From NCBI GenBank assembly GCA_947504275.1, contig CANNHA010000011.1, positions 1 through 35,590 of the forward strand: DNA of 35,590 nt. Direction: 5' to 3'. Below are positions 9,100-19,400 of this stretch, one piece after another (position 1 is the stretch's first letter; each line of letters opens with the position of its first letter). The notes under the pieces were generated by a model. It was not told the DNA's origin. It did not search any database and saw only the letters and a list, made by a program, of their open reading frames with translations. The stretch comes from Flavobacteriales bacterium (GTDB taxonomy: Bacteria > Bacteroidota > Bacteroidia > Flavobacteriales_D > Sanyastnellaceae). The translations under genes and the position numbers were made by a program.

Positions 9100-10413
9100 A
9101 TGAATATTGCGGTGGTGGGAACAGGTTATGTCGGTTTGGTAACCGGAACGTGTTTTGCTGAAACAGGAAATAAAGTCATTTGCGTGGACATCAATGAGGA
9201 AAAGGTAAATGCCATGAAGGCTGGCAAGATTCCCATCTATGAGCCGCATTTGGATGTTTTGTTTGAGAGAAACATAAGAGAAGGACGATTGAAGTTCACC
9301 ACCAATTTGCAAGAGGCCATTGAAATGGCTCAAATTATCTTTTTGGCTTTGCCTACCCCTCCAGGAGAGGACGGCAGCGCTGATTTGAGCTATGTCTTGA
9401 AAGTGGCTGATGATTTGGGATGGCTCATTAAAGATTACAAAGTTATCGTAGACAAATCAACTGTTCCTGTGGGTACAGCAGAGAAGGTTAGAGAAGCCGT
9501 GGCTCGCAAAGCCCAGGTTCCTTTTGACATCGTCAGCAACCCTGAATTCTTGCGTGAAGGATTTGCAGTGGATGATTTCATGAAGCCTGACCGTGTTGTG
9601 GTGGGCACCTCAAGTGACCGCGCCAAAAAAGTTATGGAAGAGTTGTACAAGCCATTTATTCGTCAAGGAAATCCTTTGATTTTTATGGATGAGCGCAGCG
9701 CTGAATTGACCAAATACGCCGCCAATGCCTTTTTGGCCACAAAAATCTCATTCATGAATGAAATTGCCAATTTCTGTGAGAAAGTAGGTGCCGATGTGGA
9801 TATGGTTCGCCTAGGAATTGGAACAGATGAGCGCATTGGAAAAAGATTCTTATTTCCTGGTATCGGTTACGGTGGTTCTTGTTTTCCCAAAGACGTGCAG
9901 GCTTTGGCCAAGAGCGGTGTAGAAAACGGCTATGAATTCAGAATTTTAAAAAGTGTTATGAAAGTCAACGATCGTCAAAAGACAACGCTGCTTACGCCCA
10001 TCATGGAACATTTCAATCAGCAATTGACCAAAAAGAAAATTGCCATCTGGGGATTGGCTTTCAAACCGGACACTGATGATATCAGAGAAGCACCTGCCTT
10101 GTATATGATTGAGCACTTGCTAGAGGCCGGAGCAGACATTATAACCTATGATCCTGAGGCGATGGAGAACGTTCAAAAGCAAAAAAACTATCCCATTCAG
10201 TACTCACAAGATCAGTATTCACTTCTAGAAGATGCTGATGCATTGCTAATTTGCACGGAATGGGGAATGTTTAGAAATCCCGACTTTGAATTGATGAAAA
10301 ACGCCATGAAAACACCTGTTATTTTTGATGGTCGAAATCTGTATGAAGTAGGCAGAATGAAAGAGATGGGATGGAATTATTACAGCATCGGAAGACAAGC
10401 AATTACCCAATAA
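9100..10413 (+). CDS. ugd: UDP-glucose 6-dehydrogenase
   Basis: Cytoplasmic enzyme (437 aa) that oxidises UDP-glucose twice with NAD+ to UDP-glucuronate. It has the N-terminal Rossmann motif '[10 protein letters not shown]', the central dimerisation helix region, and the catalytic cysteine in 'GGSCFPKD' (Cys261). The C-terminal UDP-binding domain carries '[16 protein letters not shown]'. Length and motifs fit the class II single-domain bacterial enzymes (Ugd/TuaD/AglM). It is followed after 1 nt by a decarboxylase that uses its product. It heads a six-gene plus-strand run and has its own promoter candidate. Confidence 0.95.
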   Translation: MNIAVVGTGYVGLVTGTCFAETGNKVICVDINEEKVNAMKAGKIPIYEPHLDVLFERNIREGRLKFTTNLQEAIEMAQIIFLALPTPPGEDGSADLSYVLKVADDLGWLIKDYKVIVDKSTVPVGTAEKVREAVARKAQVPFDIVSNPEFLREGFAVDDFMKPDRVVVGTSSDRAKKVMEELYKPFIRQGNPLIFMDERSAELTKYAANAFLATKISFMNEIANFCEKVGADVDMVRLGIGTDERIGKRFLFPGIGYGGSCFPKDVQALAKSGVENGYEFRILKSVMKVNDRQKTTLLTPIMEHFNQQLTKKKIAIWGLAFKPDTDDIREAPALYMIEHLLEAGADIITYDPEAMENVQKQKNYPIQYSQDQYSLLEDADALLICTEWGMFRNPDFELMKNAMKTPVIFDGRNLYEVGRMKEMGWNYYSIGRQAITQ

Positions 10414-10414
10414 C

Positions 10415-11401
10415 ATGGCAAGAGTATTAATAACCGGTGCTGCAGGATTTTTGGGTTCACACTTGTGCGACCGATTTATCAAAGAAGGATTTGATGTGGT
10501 AGGAATGGACAACTTGATTACCGGTGATCTCAAAAATATTGAACATCTTTTTCCTCTGCCGAAGTTTGAATTTTACAATCATGATGTGTCCAAATACATT
10601 CATGTTCCAGGTGAAATCGACTACATTTTACATTTCGCCTCTCCTGCCTCTCCCATTGATTATCTTAAAATTCCTATTCAAACATTGAAAGTTGGTTCAC
10701 TAGGAACACACAACTGTCTTGGGTTGGCCAAGGAAAAAGGTGCACGAATCATTGTTGCCAGTACCAGTGAAGTATACGGTGACCCCCACGTCCACCCGCA
10801 AATAGAAAGCTATTGGGGAAATGTTAATCCCGTTGGACCTCGTGGTGTTTATGATGAAGCCAAGCGCTTCCAAGAAGCCATTACTATGGCTTATCATACC
10901 TTTCATGGCTTAGAGACTAGAATTGTCCGGATTTTCAATACTTACGGACCGAGAATGCGACTCAATGATGGTCGCGTTTTGCCAGCGTTCATTGGTCAAG
11001 CCTTACGAGGTGAGGATTTGACCATATTTGGTGACGGATCACAAACGAGAAGTTTCTGTTATGTAGATGATTTGGTGGAGGGAATTTATCGTCTATTGAT
11101 GAGTGATTACGCCCAACCTGTTAACATTGGAAACCCTGATGAAATCACCATCAAAGACTTTGCTGAGGAGATCATCAAGTTGACACAAACCAATCAGAAA
11201 GTCGTGTACAAAGAACTGCCCACAGACGATCCCAAGCAGCGCAGACCAGATATTACATTGGCCAGAGAAATCCTTGGTTGGGAACCAAAAGTACACCGTA
11301 GCGAAGGTTTAAAAATCACCTATGATTATTTCAAAACACTCTCATTGGATGATTTGAATAAAATAGAGCACAAAAACTTTGAATCGTACAACAAAAAGTA
11401 A
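10415..11401 (+). CDS. uxs: UDP-glucuronate decarboxylase (UDP-xylose synthase type SDR)
   Basis: Extended short-chain dehydrogenase of 328 aa that most likely converts UDP-glucuronate to UDP-xylose. The NAD-binding motif '[10 protein letters not shown]' is at residues 7-16 and the catalytic Tyr-Lys pair in 'YDEAK' at 146/150. The segments '[14 protein letters not shown]' and '[15 protein letters not shown]' are hallmarks of the UXS branch rather than of GalE or RmlB. The gene starts 1 nt after ugd, which makes its substrate, and its stop shares a base with the next ATG (TAATG), implying coupled translation. A related UDP-glucuronate epimerase is less likely given the UXS-type active-site segment. 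Confidence 0.88.
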   Translation: MARVLITGAAGFLGSHLCDRFIKEGFDVVGMDNLITGDLKNIEHLFPLPKFEFYNHDVSKYIHVPGEIDYILHFASPASPIDYLKIPIQTLKVGSLGTHNCLGLAKEKGARIIVASTSEVYGDPHVHPQIESYWGNVNPVGPRGVYDEAKRFQEAITMAYHTFHGLETRIVRIFNTYGPRMRLNDGRVLPAFIGQALRGEDLTIFGDGSQTRSFCYVDDLVEGIYRLLMSDYAQPVNIGNPDEITIKDFAEEIIKLTQTNQKVVYKELPTDDPKQRRPDITLAREILGWEPKVHRSEGLKITYDYFKTLSLDDLNKIEHKNFESYNKK

Positions 11402-11973
11402 TGGGATATTTCGCACATGAAACGGCTGTTATCGATGCAGGTTGCGACATAGGTGAGGGTACCAAAATCTGGCATTTCTCTCACATCATGTCCAATTGCA
11501 GGATAGGAGAGCGTTGTAATATTGGACAAAATGTTGTCATTAGTCCTGATGTGATTTTGGGAAACAATGTCAAGGTACAAAACAATGTTAGCCTTTATAC
11601 TGGAGTAATCTGTGAGGATGATGTCTTTTTGGGACCTTCATGTGTTTTCACCAATGTGATTAATCCCCGAAGCGCTGTGACTCGCAAAGATGAATACCGC
11701 CAATCCATTATACGGAAGGGTGTCTCCATAGGGGCCAACGCAACCATCGTTTGTGGATATGAAATTGGAGAGTATGCATTTATTGGCGCTGGAGCTGTCA
11801 TTACCAAACCAGTAAAAGCTTTTGCACTGATGGTGGGCAACCCTGCAAGACACAAAGGTTGGATGTCTAAAGCTGGATATAAATTGACTTTTGATCAAGA
11901 TGGCATTGCAATGTGCCCTGAGACAAAAGAAAAATATAAATTAGAAAACGAAAACGTAACTTTTTTAGGATAA
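11401..11973 (+). CDS. wbpD: UDP-3-amino-sugar-uronate N-acetyltransferase (WbpD/WlbB-like)
   Basis: Left-handed beta-helix (hexapeptide repeat) acetyltransferase of 190 aa. Repeats such as 'IGEGTKIWHFSHI', 'IGERCNIGQNVVI' and 'IGANATIVCGYEIGEYAFIGAGAVI' run through most of the chain. The block 'VQNNVSLYTGVICEDDVFLGPSCVFTN' followed by 'NPRSA' and 'RKDEYR' is characteristic of WbpD/WlbB. Those enzymes acetylate the 3-amino group of UDP-GlcNAc(3NH2)A in O-antigen or capsule pathways. The matching oxidase (WbpB) and aminotransferase (WbpE) are not in this window, so the precursor must come from genes elsewhere or the substrate differs. The gene overlaps uxs by 1 nt and precedes a UDP-HexNAc dehydrogenase by 6 nt. 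Confidence 0.85.
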   Translation: MGYFAHETAVIDAGCDIGEGTKIWHFSHIMSNCRIGERCNIGQNVVISPDVILGNNVKVQNNVSLYTGVICEDDVFLGPSCVFTNVINPRSAVTRKDEYRQSIIRKGVSIGANATIVCGYEIGEYAFIGAGAVITKPVKAFALMVGNPARHKGWMSKAGYKLTFDQDGIAMCPETKEKYKLENENVTFLG

Positions 11974-11979
11974 AAGAAG

Positions 11980-13278
11980 ATGATTTACCAAGATTTGATT
12001 GAAAAGAAAAAGAGCCTTTGTGTAGTTGGACTAGGCTATGTAGGCCTTCCGATTGCTTTAGAATTCGCCAAAAACCTTAAGGTTGTAGGTTTTGATATCA
12101 ATCCAGAGCGGGTTGCTATGATGCAAAACAATGTCGACCCATCCAATGAATTGCCTAGCAGCGCTTTTGATGGGTGTGACATTACTTTTACCCACAAAGT
12201 AGAAGATCTCACCGAAGTAGGGTTCTTTATTGTGGCCGTCCCAACGCCCATCAACAACATGAATCTACCTGATCTTGGCCCTGTCATCAGCGCCTCTAGA
12301 ACAGTAGGAAAAGTATTGAAGAAAGGTGACTATGTTGTTTATGAAAGTACCGTCTATCCTGGTTGCACAGAAGACGACTGCGTGCCCGTCCTTGAAGAAA
12401 TCAGCGGTCTCAAAATGGGGATTGATTTCAAAGTAGGATACTCTCCAGAGCGCATCAATCCTGGTGACAAAGTGAACACTTTGCGCAGCATCATCAAGAT
12501 TGTGTCTGGTTGCGACGAGGAAAGTTTGAATGAAATTGATAAGGTTTATTCTGTGGTCATTGATGCAGGTTTGCACAGAGCCGCTAGCATCAAAGTAGCA
12601 GAAGCGGCCAAAATCATTGAGAATACCCAACGTGATGTGAACATTGCCTTGATTAACGAATTGTCTTTGATTTTTAATAAAATGGGATTGAACACTTATG
12701 ATGTACTTGAAGCTGCAGGAACCAAATGGAATTTCCTAAAATTTCAACCCGGTTTAGTAGGCGGACATTGCATCGGTGTTGACCCCTATTACTTGGTTTA
12801 CAAAGCCAAGAAGATGGGTTACTTCTCCAAAGTGATTTCATCAGCGCGTTATGTCAATGATTCCATGGGAGCATACGTAGGTAAACAAACGGTCAAGAAG
12901 ATCATGGAAATGGGGAAAAATGCTTTGGAATCAAAAGTATTGGTGATGGGGGCTACTTTCAAAGAGAATGTCAGCGACATTAGAAATTCCAAAGTCATTG
13001 ACATCATCCGCGAATTAGAAAGCTTCTCCGTTCAAGTGGACATCGTTGACCCACATGCGGACAGCGAAGAATTACACCACGAGTACGGTTGTACTTTGGT
13101 ACCACAACCTTCTCCCCATACGTATGAAGCCATTATCATTGCCGTTGCCCACAATGAATACCTAAATATGGATGAACAATACTTGACTTCATTGCTAAAA
13201 AATGGTCAGGGGGTTTTGGTGGACATCAAAGGCTCATATCGCTCTAAAATCAAAAACTTGCATTATTGGAGTTTGTAA
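11980..13278 (+). CDS. UDP-N-acetylhexosamine 6-dehydrogenase (TviB/WbpO type)
   Basis: Nucleotide-sugar dehydrogenase of 432 aa, oxidising a UDP-HexNAc to the uronic acid. The NAD-binding motif is 'GLGYVGLPIA' and the catalytic cysteine lies in 'GGHCIGVDPYYL' (Cys264). That 'LVGGHCIGVDPYYL' form is typical of TviB/WbpO/CapL proteins (UDP-GlcNAc or UDP-GalNAc dehydrogenases). WbpA-type enzymes usually have a 'GGHCIPIDP' form. Residues 310-330 carry the C-terminal 'VMGATFKENVSDIRNSK'. Paired with the WbpD-like acetyltransferase just upstream, it suggests synthesis of a HexNAc uronic acid, possibly a 2,3-diacetamido derivative. GlcNAc versus GalNAc substrate cannot be decided by eye. Confidence 0.88.
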   Translation: MIYQDLIEKKKSLCVVGLGYVGLPIALEFAKNLKVVGFDINPERVAMMQNNVDPSNELPSSAFDGCDITFTHKVEDLTEVGFFIVAVPTPINNMNLPDLGPVISASRTVGKVLKKGDYVVYESTVYPGCTEDDCVPVLEEISGLKMGIDFKVGYSPERINPGDKVNTLRSIIKIVSGCDEESLNEIDKVYSVVIDAGLHRAASIKVAEAAKIIENTQRDVNIALINELSLIFNKMGLNTYDVLEAAGTKWNFLKFQPGLVGGHCIGVDPYYLVYKAKKMGYFSKVISSARYVNDSMGAYVGKQTVKKIMEMGKNALESKVLVMGATFKENVSDIRNSKVIDIIRELESFSVQVDIVDPHADSEELHHEYGCTLVPQPSPHTYEAIIIAVAHNEYLNMDEQYLTSLLKNGQGVLVDIKGSYRSKIKNLHYWSL

Positions 13279-13310
13279 AAAGTTTCCTGACGTATTTTTA
13301 ATTTCATCTT

Positions 13311-15212
13311 ATGAAAAAATCTATCTTAGCCCTGTTCACATGTTGTCTTCAGGGCTTTTTGACATCAGCGCAACCCGTGCAGCACAATTATGTAATCGAA
13401 CAAGAGCTCAATGGTCTTGACATTATTGAAGACAAAAGATCTCCTCAACTCCCATTGGCGAATTACGGTGTGCAAATCATTACCGCCAAAGACATTCAAA
13501 AACTCCCTGTTAGAAATGTAAGTGAGGCTTTGCTTTTTGTAAACGGTGTTGATGTTCGAAGTCGCAACACTTTTGCGCAGAGCGATGTCAGCTTGATGGG
13601 CTCATCTTATGATCAAATCCTCATTCTGATTGATGGAATCCCCATGCGTGACCCGCAAACAGGTCACCACCAAATGAACCTGCCAGTTGATCTTAGTCAA
13701 GTTGAGCGTATCGAGGTTTTCAAAGGATCTGCAGCAAGAATGTTCGGCGCAGGTGCATTAGCCGGAGCCATCAATGTTGTGACCAAAGCACCTGGCAGTC
13801 AAAAGCTCAATGTGCTTTCTTATTGGGGAACCAATGGAGAGAAAGACACCGCAACCGGTGAGGCATATACCCAAAATGTTCAGCAAGTATCCTTGGGGTT
13901 TGTCAAAGAAAGATCTGGTCACACCATACAATTGAGACGTTTGTTCACCAATGGATACCAATACAATTCGGGTGTCGAGCAACAGAATATTTTTACAAAC
14001 AGTAGCTTTGTACTAAAGAACAACCATAAAATTCAATGGATCAATGGTCTGTTCAACAATAGTTTCGGCGCCAAAGATTTTTACGCTTCACCATATGATA
14101 CCGATGCCTTTGAGCAGGTGAAAACCATGTTCTCAGGCGTGAACGGAGATTTCAATTGGAAAAGATGGCGTGTTGTGCCCAGACTATACCACCGTTACAA
14201 TGAGGATCATTATGTATTCATCAGGAGTAAACCAGAGGTGTACGAAAATTTTCATTATGGCACAACTACAGGTGCTGAGTTACACGCTTCCCGTGCCAAT
14301 GTTTGGGGTTTAGTGGCTTTGGGTGGCGAAACCCGATGGGATTGGTTGCGCAGCAACAACTTGGGCAAGCATGAGCGTCAATTTTACAGTGGTTATTTGG
14401 AGCAACGTTTCAATCCATGGGGGAAACTCAACGTGATTATCGGTAGCAATTTTCAATACACATTGTTAAGCGATGAATTGCAACAAAACAACCAAGGATG
14501 GAAAGCCTATCCTGCAATGGACATTGCTTACAAAACTGAAAATGGTCAAGTTTATGTGCACACAGGCAAAGGCTCTCGCCTGCCCACCTATACCGACTGG
14601 TATTATAAAGATTCGCGCAACCAAGGGAATCCATTGTTGGTAGCTGAAGAAGGCTTTAATGCGGAAACAGGATTTCTTTACAAGCAAAACGCATTCAACA
14701 TTCAAGGTTGCTATTATTTCAGAAGAGTGAACAATCAAATTGATTACGTTCTAACGTCGCTTCCGGATTTCACTCAAAAATGGACACCTTTGAACATCGG
14801 TATTTCAACTTTCACTGGATTTGATTTTGTAGCACAATGGAACAACAACCCGAACACCGATCAATGGTTCTATTTTCTAAACGCAGGTGTAAAAGCGACG
14901 CTCTTAAGTTCCATGATGGATTCTCAAGATCTGCCCTCTCGTTATGCCGCTGAACATTTGACCCAACAATTCATTGGGCAATTGGCCATAGGACAAAAAG
15001 GAAAATTACAACATCAATTGATGGCCCGTCACTTTCAACGAATGGGACAAAACAACTACACCACCATTCTTGACTGGCGCTCACAATTGAATCTAGAAAA
15101 GGTTAATGTATTCATAGATATCAACAATCTCAACAACCAACAGTACATCTTAAATGGTTTTGTTCAAATGCCAAGAAGATGGTTCAATGTTGGTGTTCAA
15201 TTTCAAATATAA
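13311..15212 (+). CDS. TonB-dependent outer-membrane receptor (BtuB-size)
   Basis: Outer-membrane active transporter of 633 aa. An N-terminal signal peptide ends near 'LTSAQP' (residue ~22). A plug domain follows (about 45-160: 'YGVQIITAKDIQKLPVRNVSEAL', 'ILILIDGIPMRDP', 'VERIEVFKGSAARMFGAGALAGAINVVTK'), then a beta-barrel with Tyr/Trp-rich strands ending in an aromatic-rich C-terminal strand ('RRWFNVGVQFQI'). The N-terminal CarboxypepD_reg domain of SusC-type receptors is absent, so it is closer to the BtuB/FepA size class for cobalamin, siderophores or similar ligands. It lies 32 nt after the dehydrogenase and 3 nt before rmlB, an odd place for a nutrient receptor. The ligand is unknown. 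No strong -7 element was seen in the 32-nt gap. Confidence 0.9.
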   Translation: MKKSILALFTCCLQGFLTSAQPVQHNYVIEQELNGLDIIEDKRSPQLPLANYGVQIITAKDIQKLPVRNVSEALLFVNGVDVRSRNTFAQSDVSLMGSSYDQILILIDGIPMRDPQTGHHQMNLPVDLSQVERIEVFKGSAARMFGAGALAGAINVVTKAPGSQKLNVLSYWGTNGEKDTATGEAYTQNVQQVSLGFVKERSGHTIQLRRLFTNGYQYNSGVEQQNIFTNSSFVLKNNHKIQWINGLFNNSFGAKDFYASPYDTDAFEQVKTMFSGVNGDFNWKRWRVVPRLYHRYNEDHYVFIRSKPEVYENFHYGTTTGAELHASRANVWGLVALGGETRWDWLRSNNLGKHERQFYSGYLEQRFNPWGKLNVIIGSNFQYTLLSDELQQNNQGWKAYPAMDIAYKTENGQVYVHTGKGSRLPTYTDWYYKDSRNQGNPLLVAEEGFNAETGFLYKQNAFNIQGCYYFRRVNNQIDYVLTSLPDFTQKWTPLNIGISTFTGFDFVAQWNNNPNTDQWFYFLNAGVKATLLSSMMDSQDLPSRYAAEHLTQQFIGQLAIGQKGKLQHQLMARHFQRMGQNNYTTILDWRSQLNLEKVNVFIDINNLNNQQYILNGFVQMPRRWFNVGVQFQI

Positions 15213-15215
15213 ACG

Positions 15216-16274
15216 ATGGCTAGAAGAATTTTAATTACGGGAGGTGCTGGTTTCATTGGATCACATGTCGTTAGACGCATGGTAAACAATCATCCTCAAG
15301 ACACCATCATCAATTTTGACGCTTTGACTTATGCTGGTAACTTGATGTCATTGTCAGACATTCAAGATGCCCCAAATTATCGATTCATCAAAGGAGACAT
15401 TTGTGATGAGGCGTTTGTCTTAAAGACAGTCCTGGAAAACAACATCACCCACATCATTCATTTGGCTGCCGAGAGTCATGTAGATCGCTCGATACATGAT
15501 CCATTGGCATTTATCAAAACCAACGTTTTGGGAACGGCCAACATGCTCAATGCAGCGCGCGTTGCATGGAAAGACAACATGGATGGAAAATTGTTTTACC
15601 ACGTCTCAACAGATGAGGTCTTTGGAACCTTGGGCGAAGAAGGCAAATTTTCTGAGGCCACACCGTATGATCCCCACAGTCCATATTCGGCGTCCAAAGC
15701 ATCAAGTGACCATTTGGTCAGGGCCTACCACGATACGTATGCAATGCCCATTGTTATCAGCAACTGCTCCAACAATTACGGAACGCATCAATTCCCTGAA
15801 AAATTGATACCGTTGGTCATCAATAATATTCTGAACAAAAAACCATTGCCCATATACGGAAAAGGCGAAAATGTGCGTGATTGGTTGTGGGTTGAAGACC
15901 ATGCCCGAGCCATCGAAATCATATTAGAAAAAGGGAAACACGGACACACCTATTGCGTCGGTGGAAACAATGAATGGAAAAACATTGACTTGGTAAAGTT
16001 GATTTGTAAGACAACAGATGAATTATTGGGCAGACCTGAAGGAGACGCTGATCAGTTAATTACCTATGTAACAGATCGTCTGGGACATGATCATCGCTAT
16101 GCCATTGATGCTTCCAAATTAGAAACAGAATTGGATTGGCATCCCACACAGGATTTTGGTCAGGCCCTGAAAAAAACCATTCAATGGTACCTCACCCAAA
16201 GAGAATGGGTTGATGCTGTCACCAGCGGGGAGTATCAGCGGTTTTATGCTCAGAATTATGTAAGCGGTGTTTAG
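15216..16274 (+). CDS. rmlB: dTDP-glucose 4,6-dehydratase
   Basis: Extended SDR of 352 aa forming dTDP-4-keto-6-deoxyglucose from dTDP-glucose. NAD-binding motif 'GGAGFIGSHVVR', family signature 'STDEVFGTLGEEG' with the catalytic Asp-Glu pair, and the Tyr157-Lys161 pair in 'YSASKASSDHL' are visible, as are 'NNYGTHQFPEKLIP' and 'PIYGKGENVRDWLWVEDH'. The length matches RmlB/RfbB. RmlA, RmlC and RmlD are not in the window, so the keto sugar could go to rhamnose, to an amino-deoxy sugar, or be completed by genes elsewhere. It ends the plus-strand operon, 3 nt after the receptor gene, and is convergent with the secreted deacetylase gene. Confidence 0.93.
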   Translation: MARRILITGGAGFIGSHVVRRMVNNHPQDTIINFDALTYAGNLMSLSDIQDAPNYRFIKGDICDEAFVLKTVLENNITHIIHLAAESHVDRSIHDPLAFIKTNVLGTANMLNAARVAWKDNMDGKLFYHVSTDEVFGTLGEEGKFSEATPYDPHSPYSASKASSDHLVRAYHDTYAMPIVISNCSNNYGTHQFPEKLIPLVINNILNKKPLPIYGKGENVRDWLWVEDHARAIEIILEKGKHGHTYCVGGNNEWKNIDLVKLICKTTDELLGRPEGDADQLITYVTDRLGHDHRYAIDASKLETELDWHPTQDFGQALKKTIQWYLTQREWVDAVTSGEYQRFYAQNYVSGV

Positions 16275-16336
16275 TGAAGAGGGAAGCGGAAAAGGTATTC
16301 AGCCATTCAGCATCAACTTTGCGAGCTTTGCGCAAT

Positions 16337-16387
16337 CTTTGCGAACGTTGCGTTTTTGTATTTTATTATAACGCAATGAACGCAAAG
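16337..16387. repeat. Imperfect inverted repeat between convergent genes
   Basis: The arms CTTTGCGAACGTTGCGT (16337-16353) and ACGCAATGAACGCAAAG (16371-16387) pair at 13 of 17 positions around a 17-nt AT-rich loop. Further copies of the short words CTTTGCG and CGCAATGrACGC lie on both sides (16312-16403), one with a 20-nt period. It occupies the 143-nt gap between the stops of rmlB and the deacetylase gene, so it could act as a transcription barrier for both, although neither arm is followed by a clean T-run. The same vocabulary recurs near 26707-26770. It may be a degenerate intergenic repeat of the genome. Confidence 0.5.
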
Positions 16388-16417
16388 CACTCGCAATGGA
16401 CGCCAAGAATTAACCAC

Positions 16418-19400
16418 TTATCTTACCACCTGCAACCTAATCCTTTCGCCACCAAAATCAATCAAATAAAGCCCCGATTCCAAATCTCCAAAATTGATTT
16501 CTGCGACATTACCATTCAACACCACGTTGGTTTTAAACACAACCTTACCTGTGACATCTCTCATGACCAATTCCTGGACGGATTCATTTTCCGTTGCAGA
16601 TTCCAGGGCGAATATCAATTCGCCCCTACGATGACCGTTGTACTCTAAAACAAAACTACCTGTTGATGTAGGATTAGGATAAATTGAAATACTGGATACT
16701 CGTGACTCTGCACTCCAATTACTCCCGCTCTCATTCTCGCTCTGTAGAACCATTCCCGCCGTTCCCACTCTCAAACAATAAGCCGTACCCCACTGTCCCG
16801 CTGACCCGCTGCTGTGAACCGCACGGACCCTCACGCTGTAGGTTTTTCCGGTTGTGATGCTGGGTACATTGCTCAAGAAAAATACCGAGGCATTGGAGCC
16901 GCCTGGAATGATTTGAGTAGTTCCCTCTACTGGTAACACTTCCGTAAACTCCCACTCGTAGCGCACCGCTCCGCAAACGGTTCTATCCGGTGCAATGGTG
17001 GAGGTAAGAGATTTGATTTTTGGACAGCGGTCACTTAGCCTCAATGATATTGTATTTTCAGACAACAACGTTGCTGATCCTAAAACCGTTGGTTGAGCGA
17101 CAATCGTTTCCATGTTATTGGCAGCATCTGCAACCTGATAAATCACCGGGACTCGCATGCCATAAACAATTGAGGCACCCGATTGATTCACTGGAAGAAT
17201 ACTACCCAACCTACCCACTAAGGAACTTGCACCTGAAGTAGTGTAGCTCCAAGGCTCGATCAATAAAGCAACTCCATTTTGCTGAGCAGACAAAACTTCA
17301 AACTGATAATGAGATGCATTGGCCTTAAATGAGGCCTTAAAGCTGTTGCATACGTTGGTGTAAATTCCTGTGTTATTGCTGTAATAATGATCCACTGAGG
17401 ACCCTACAAAGTGATTAAAACAAATCTTGGCACTGGGATTCATAACTCCTGAAATGTTTTGAACCGCCACCCAATATTCAACACCAACTTGCAAGTCATC
17501 ACTCAACAATACTTGATTACCTGAAGTGTTCTCGTGTTCAATTAATTTCAATTCCATGCATTCTCCTTCCACTCTTTCAAACAACAACAAACGATTGTTT
17601 CCTGTTGCCGCTGACAAACCGACACGAATATTATTGTAATTGGAGACAAATGAAAACCAGATTGACCTTCCTTGAATTCCTTCCAAATTCACTATGGCAC
17701 CGGTATTCAAATTGGCGCTCTTAACTGCATTTCCTGTGCATGAAGGATACAGCGATGATGAAACCAAAACAGGATTAACTCCAGGAAAATAACTCCCTGC
17801 AATGGCAAAACCATCGCAATCCTCATCCCATTCATTGCCACAAATCTCAGACATAGATGGATTGATACTTGCCCACTCATCATCACAATCTGAATTGTCC
17901 AAAACAAACCCCTCTTGTATCAAACAAGAAACAAATCCTACACTATTGGTTCCATATCCATCACCGTCAAAGTCAGCATAGTAATAAAATTGGGCCAAAT
18001 TCTCATCCGTCACTCCATCACAGTTATCATCCAAATCATTACAAACTTCAGTAGCAGCTGGATTCACCAGAGGATTGTCATCATTGCAATCCACCAAATT
18101 GGTGTAACCATCATCATCCAAATCCACTTCACAACCCTCGTCAATAAAACCATTGCAATTGTCATCAATGCCATTTCCACATTGTTCATTTGCATTGGGA
18201 TTGACATTGGGATTGCTGTCCTGACAATCACCATGCTGTGCAACGTAACCAAATGGCAAAATACATTTGATCAACACCACTTCGGCATTACCTGCTCCAT
18301 CATTGTCCAAATCCTCGTAGTAAGTTTCAAACACCAATCCTTCATCAATCACTGCATTACAGTTGTCATCAAGATCATTGCAAATCTCCACAGCTGATGG
18401 ATTAATCATGAATACCCAATCATTACAATCACCTTCTTGGGGAACAAAACCAAAAGGTTGGTTGCACGCATTAATTGCATTCTCACTCTGTCCAAATCCA
18501 TCTTCATCGATATCTTGATAATACGATTCATAAATCAATCCATCATCGACTAAAGCATTACAATCATTATCAAGGCTATCGCAAAATTCAATGTTGTTGG
18601 GATGCACGACCGTATTGGCATCATCACAATCCTCTTCATTGTTGACATAACCCTCCAGGGCTTCACAGGCCATTTGAACCATCATCCCATTGCCATATCC
18701 GTCTTGATCTTGATCTTCAAATTGAGCATAAACAAGCCCTTCATCTACAAGCCCATTGTTGTTGTCATCCAAACCATTGCACACTTCGGTGCCTTGCACA
18801 TATTGGAAATGACAAAAACGGGTTTCACCAAAATTGACAAGCAATGACTCTGCTACCATTTCTTGACCTGACCCATCAAAGAAACGGACAGCATCTAACG
18901 TAGCCACATTATCAATAACCAAACTCAATGAAGAGGCTGCATTAAAACTCACCCATGTCACGTACAATGTATCATTTGAAGTCTCTGTCTCGATATGTGC
19001 GGCAATTCGCTCTCTCCAAAAGTCTCCAAAATCATCCAAGAACATGTATTTCAAATCATTACCAAGTCCATTGACATACTGCTGTTCAGCCAATAATTTG
19101 TAACCTCGATTGGGGTGTATCAATAAGACCGTTGGTGCATTATTGGCCAAGTTCTTTTGCGTAATATTCATCCAATTCTGCGCGTATGAACTATAGTTTT
19201 CCTGACTGAATGGAATGGATGCTGAGGCATCTGAAATGGTCATTGGGATTTCGAGAACATTGGTTTGCGTCCCGGAAAATTTCAGTTCGTCAATATCAAA
19301 AAACGGGAAATTGGTTAGGACATCGTTCGCAGAAAAAGTAGAATTATACAGATATCCCAAATCTTGCAAGGCTTTGGGCAGTCTAGGATTAAAAGCCAAG

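Noticed and set aside
16274-16648. Plus-strand ORF of 124 aa after rmlB
   Set aside because: It runs through an inverted repeat into the antisense of the T9SS sorting domain and shows no family features.
17915-18397. Plus-strand ORF of 160 aa, rich in Ile and Val
   Set aside because: It is the antisense shadow of the Asp/Asn-rich MopE repeats (gat/aac codons read as atc/gtt).
17810-18787. Recurrent DNA units of about 200 bp that could suggest a tandem repeat or CRISPR-like array
   Set aside because: They are diverged protein repeats (MopE type) inside one open reading frame; there are no short identical repeats with unique spacers.
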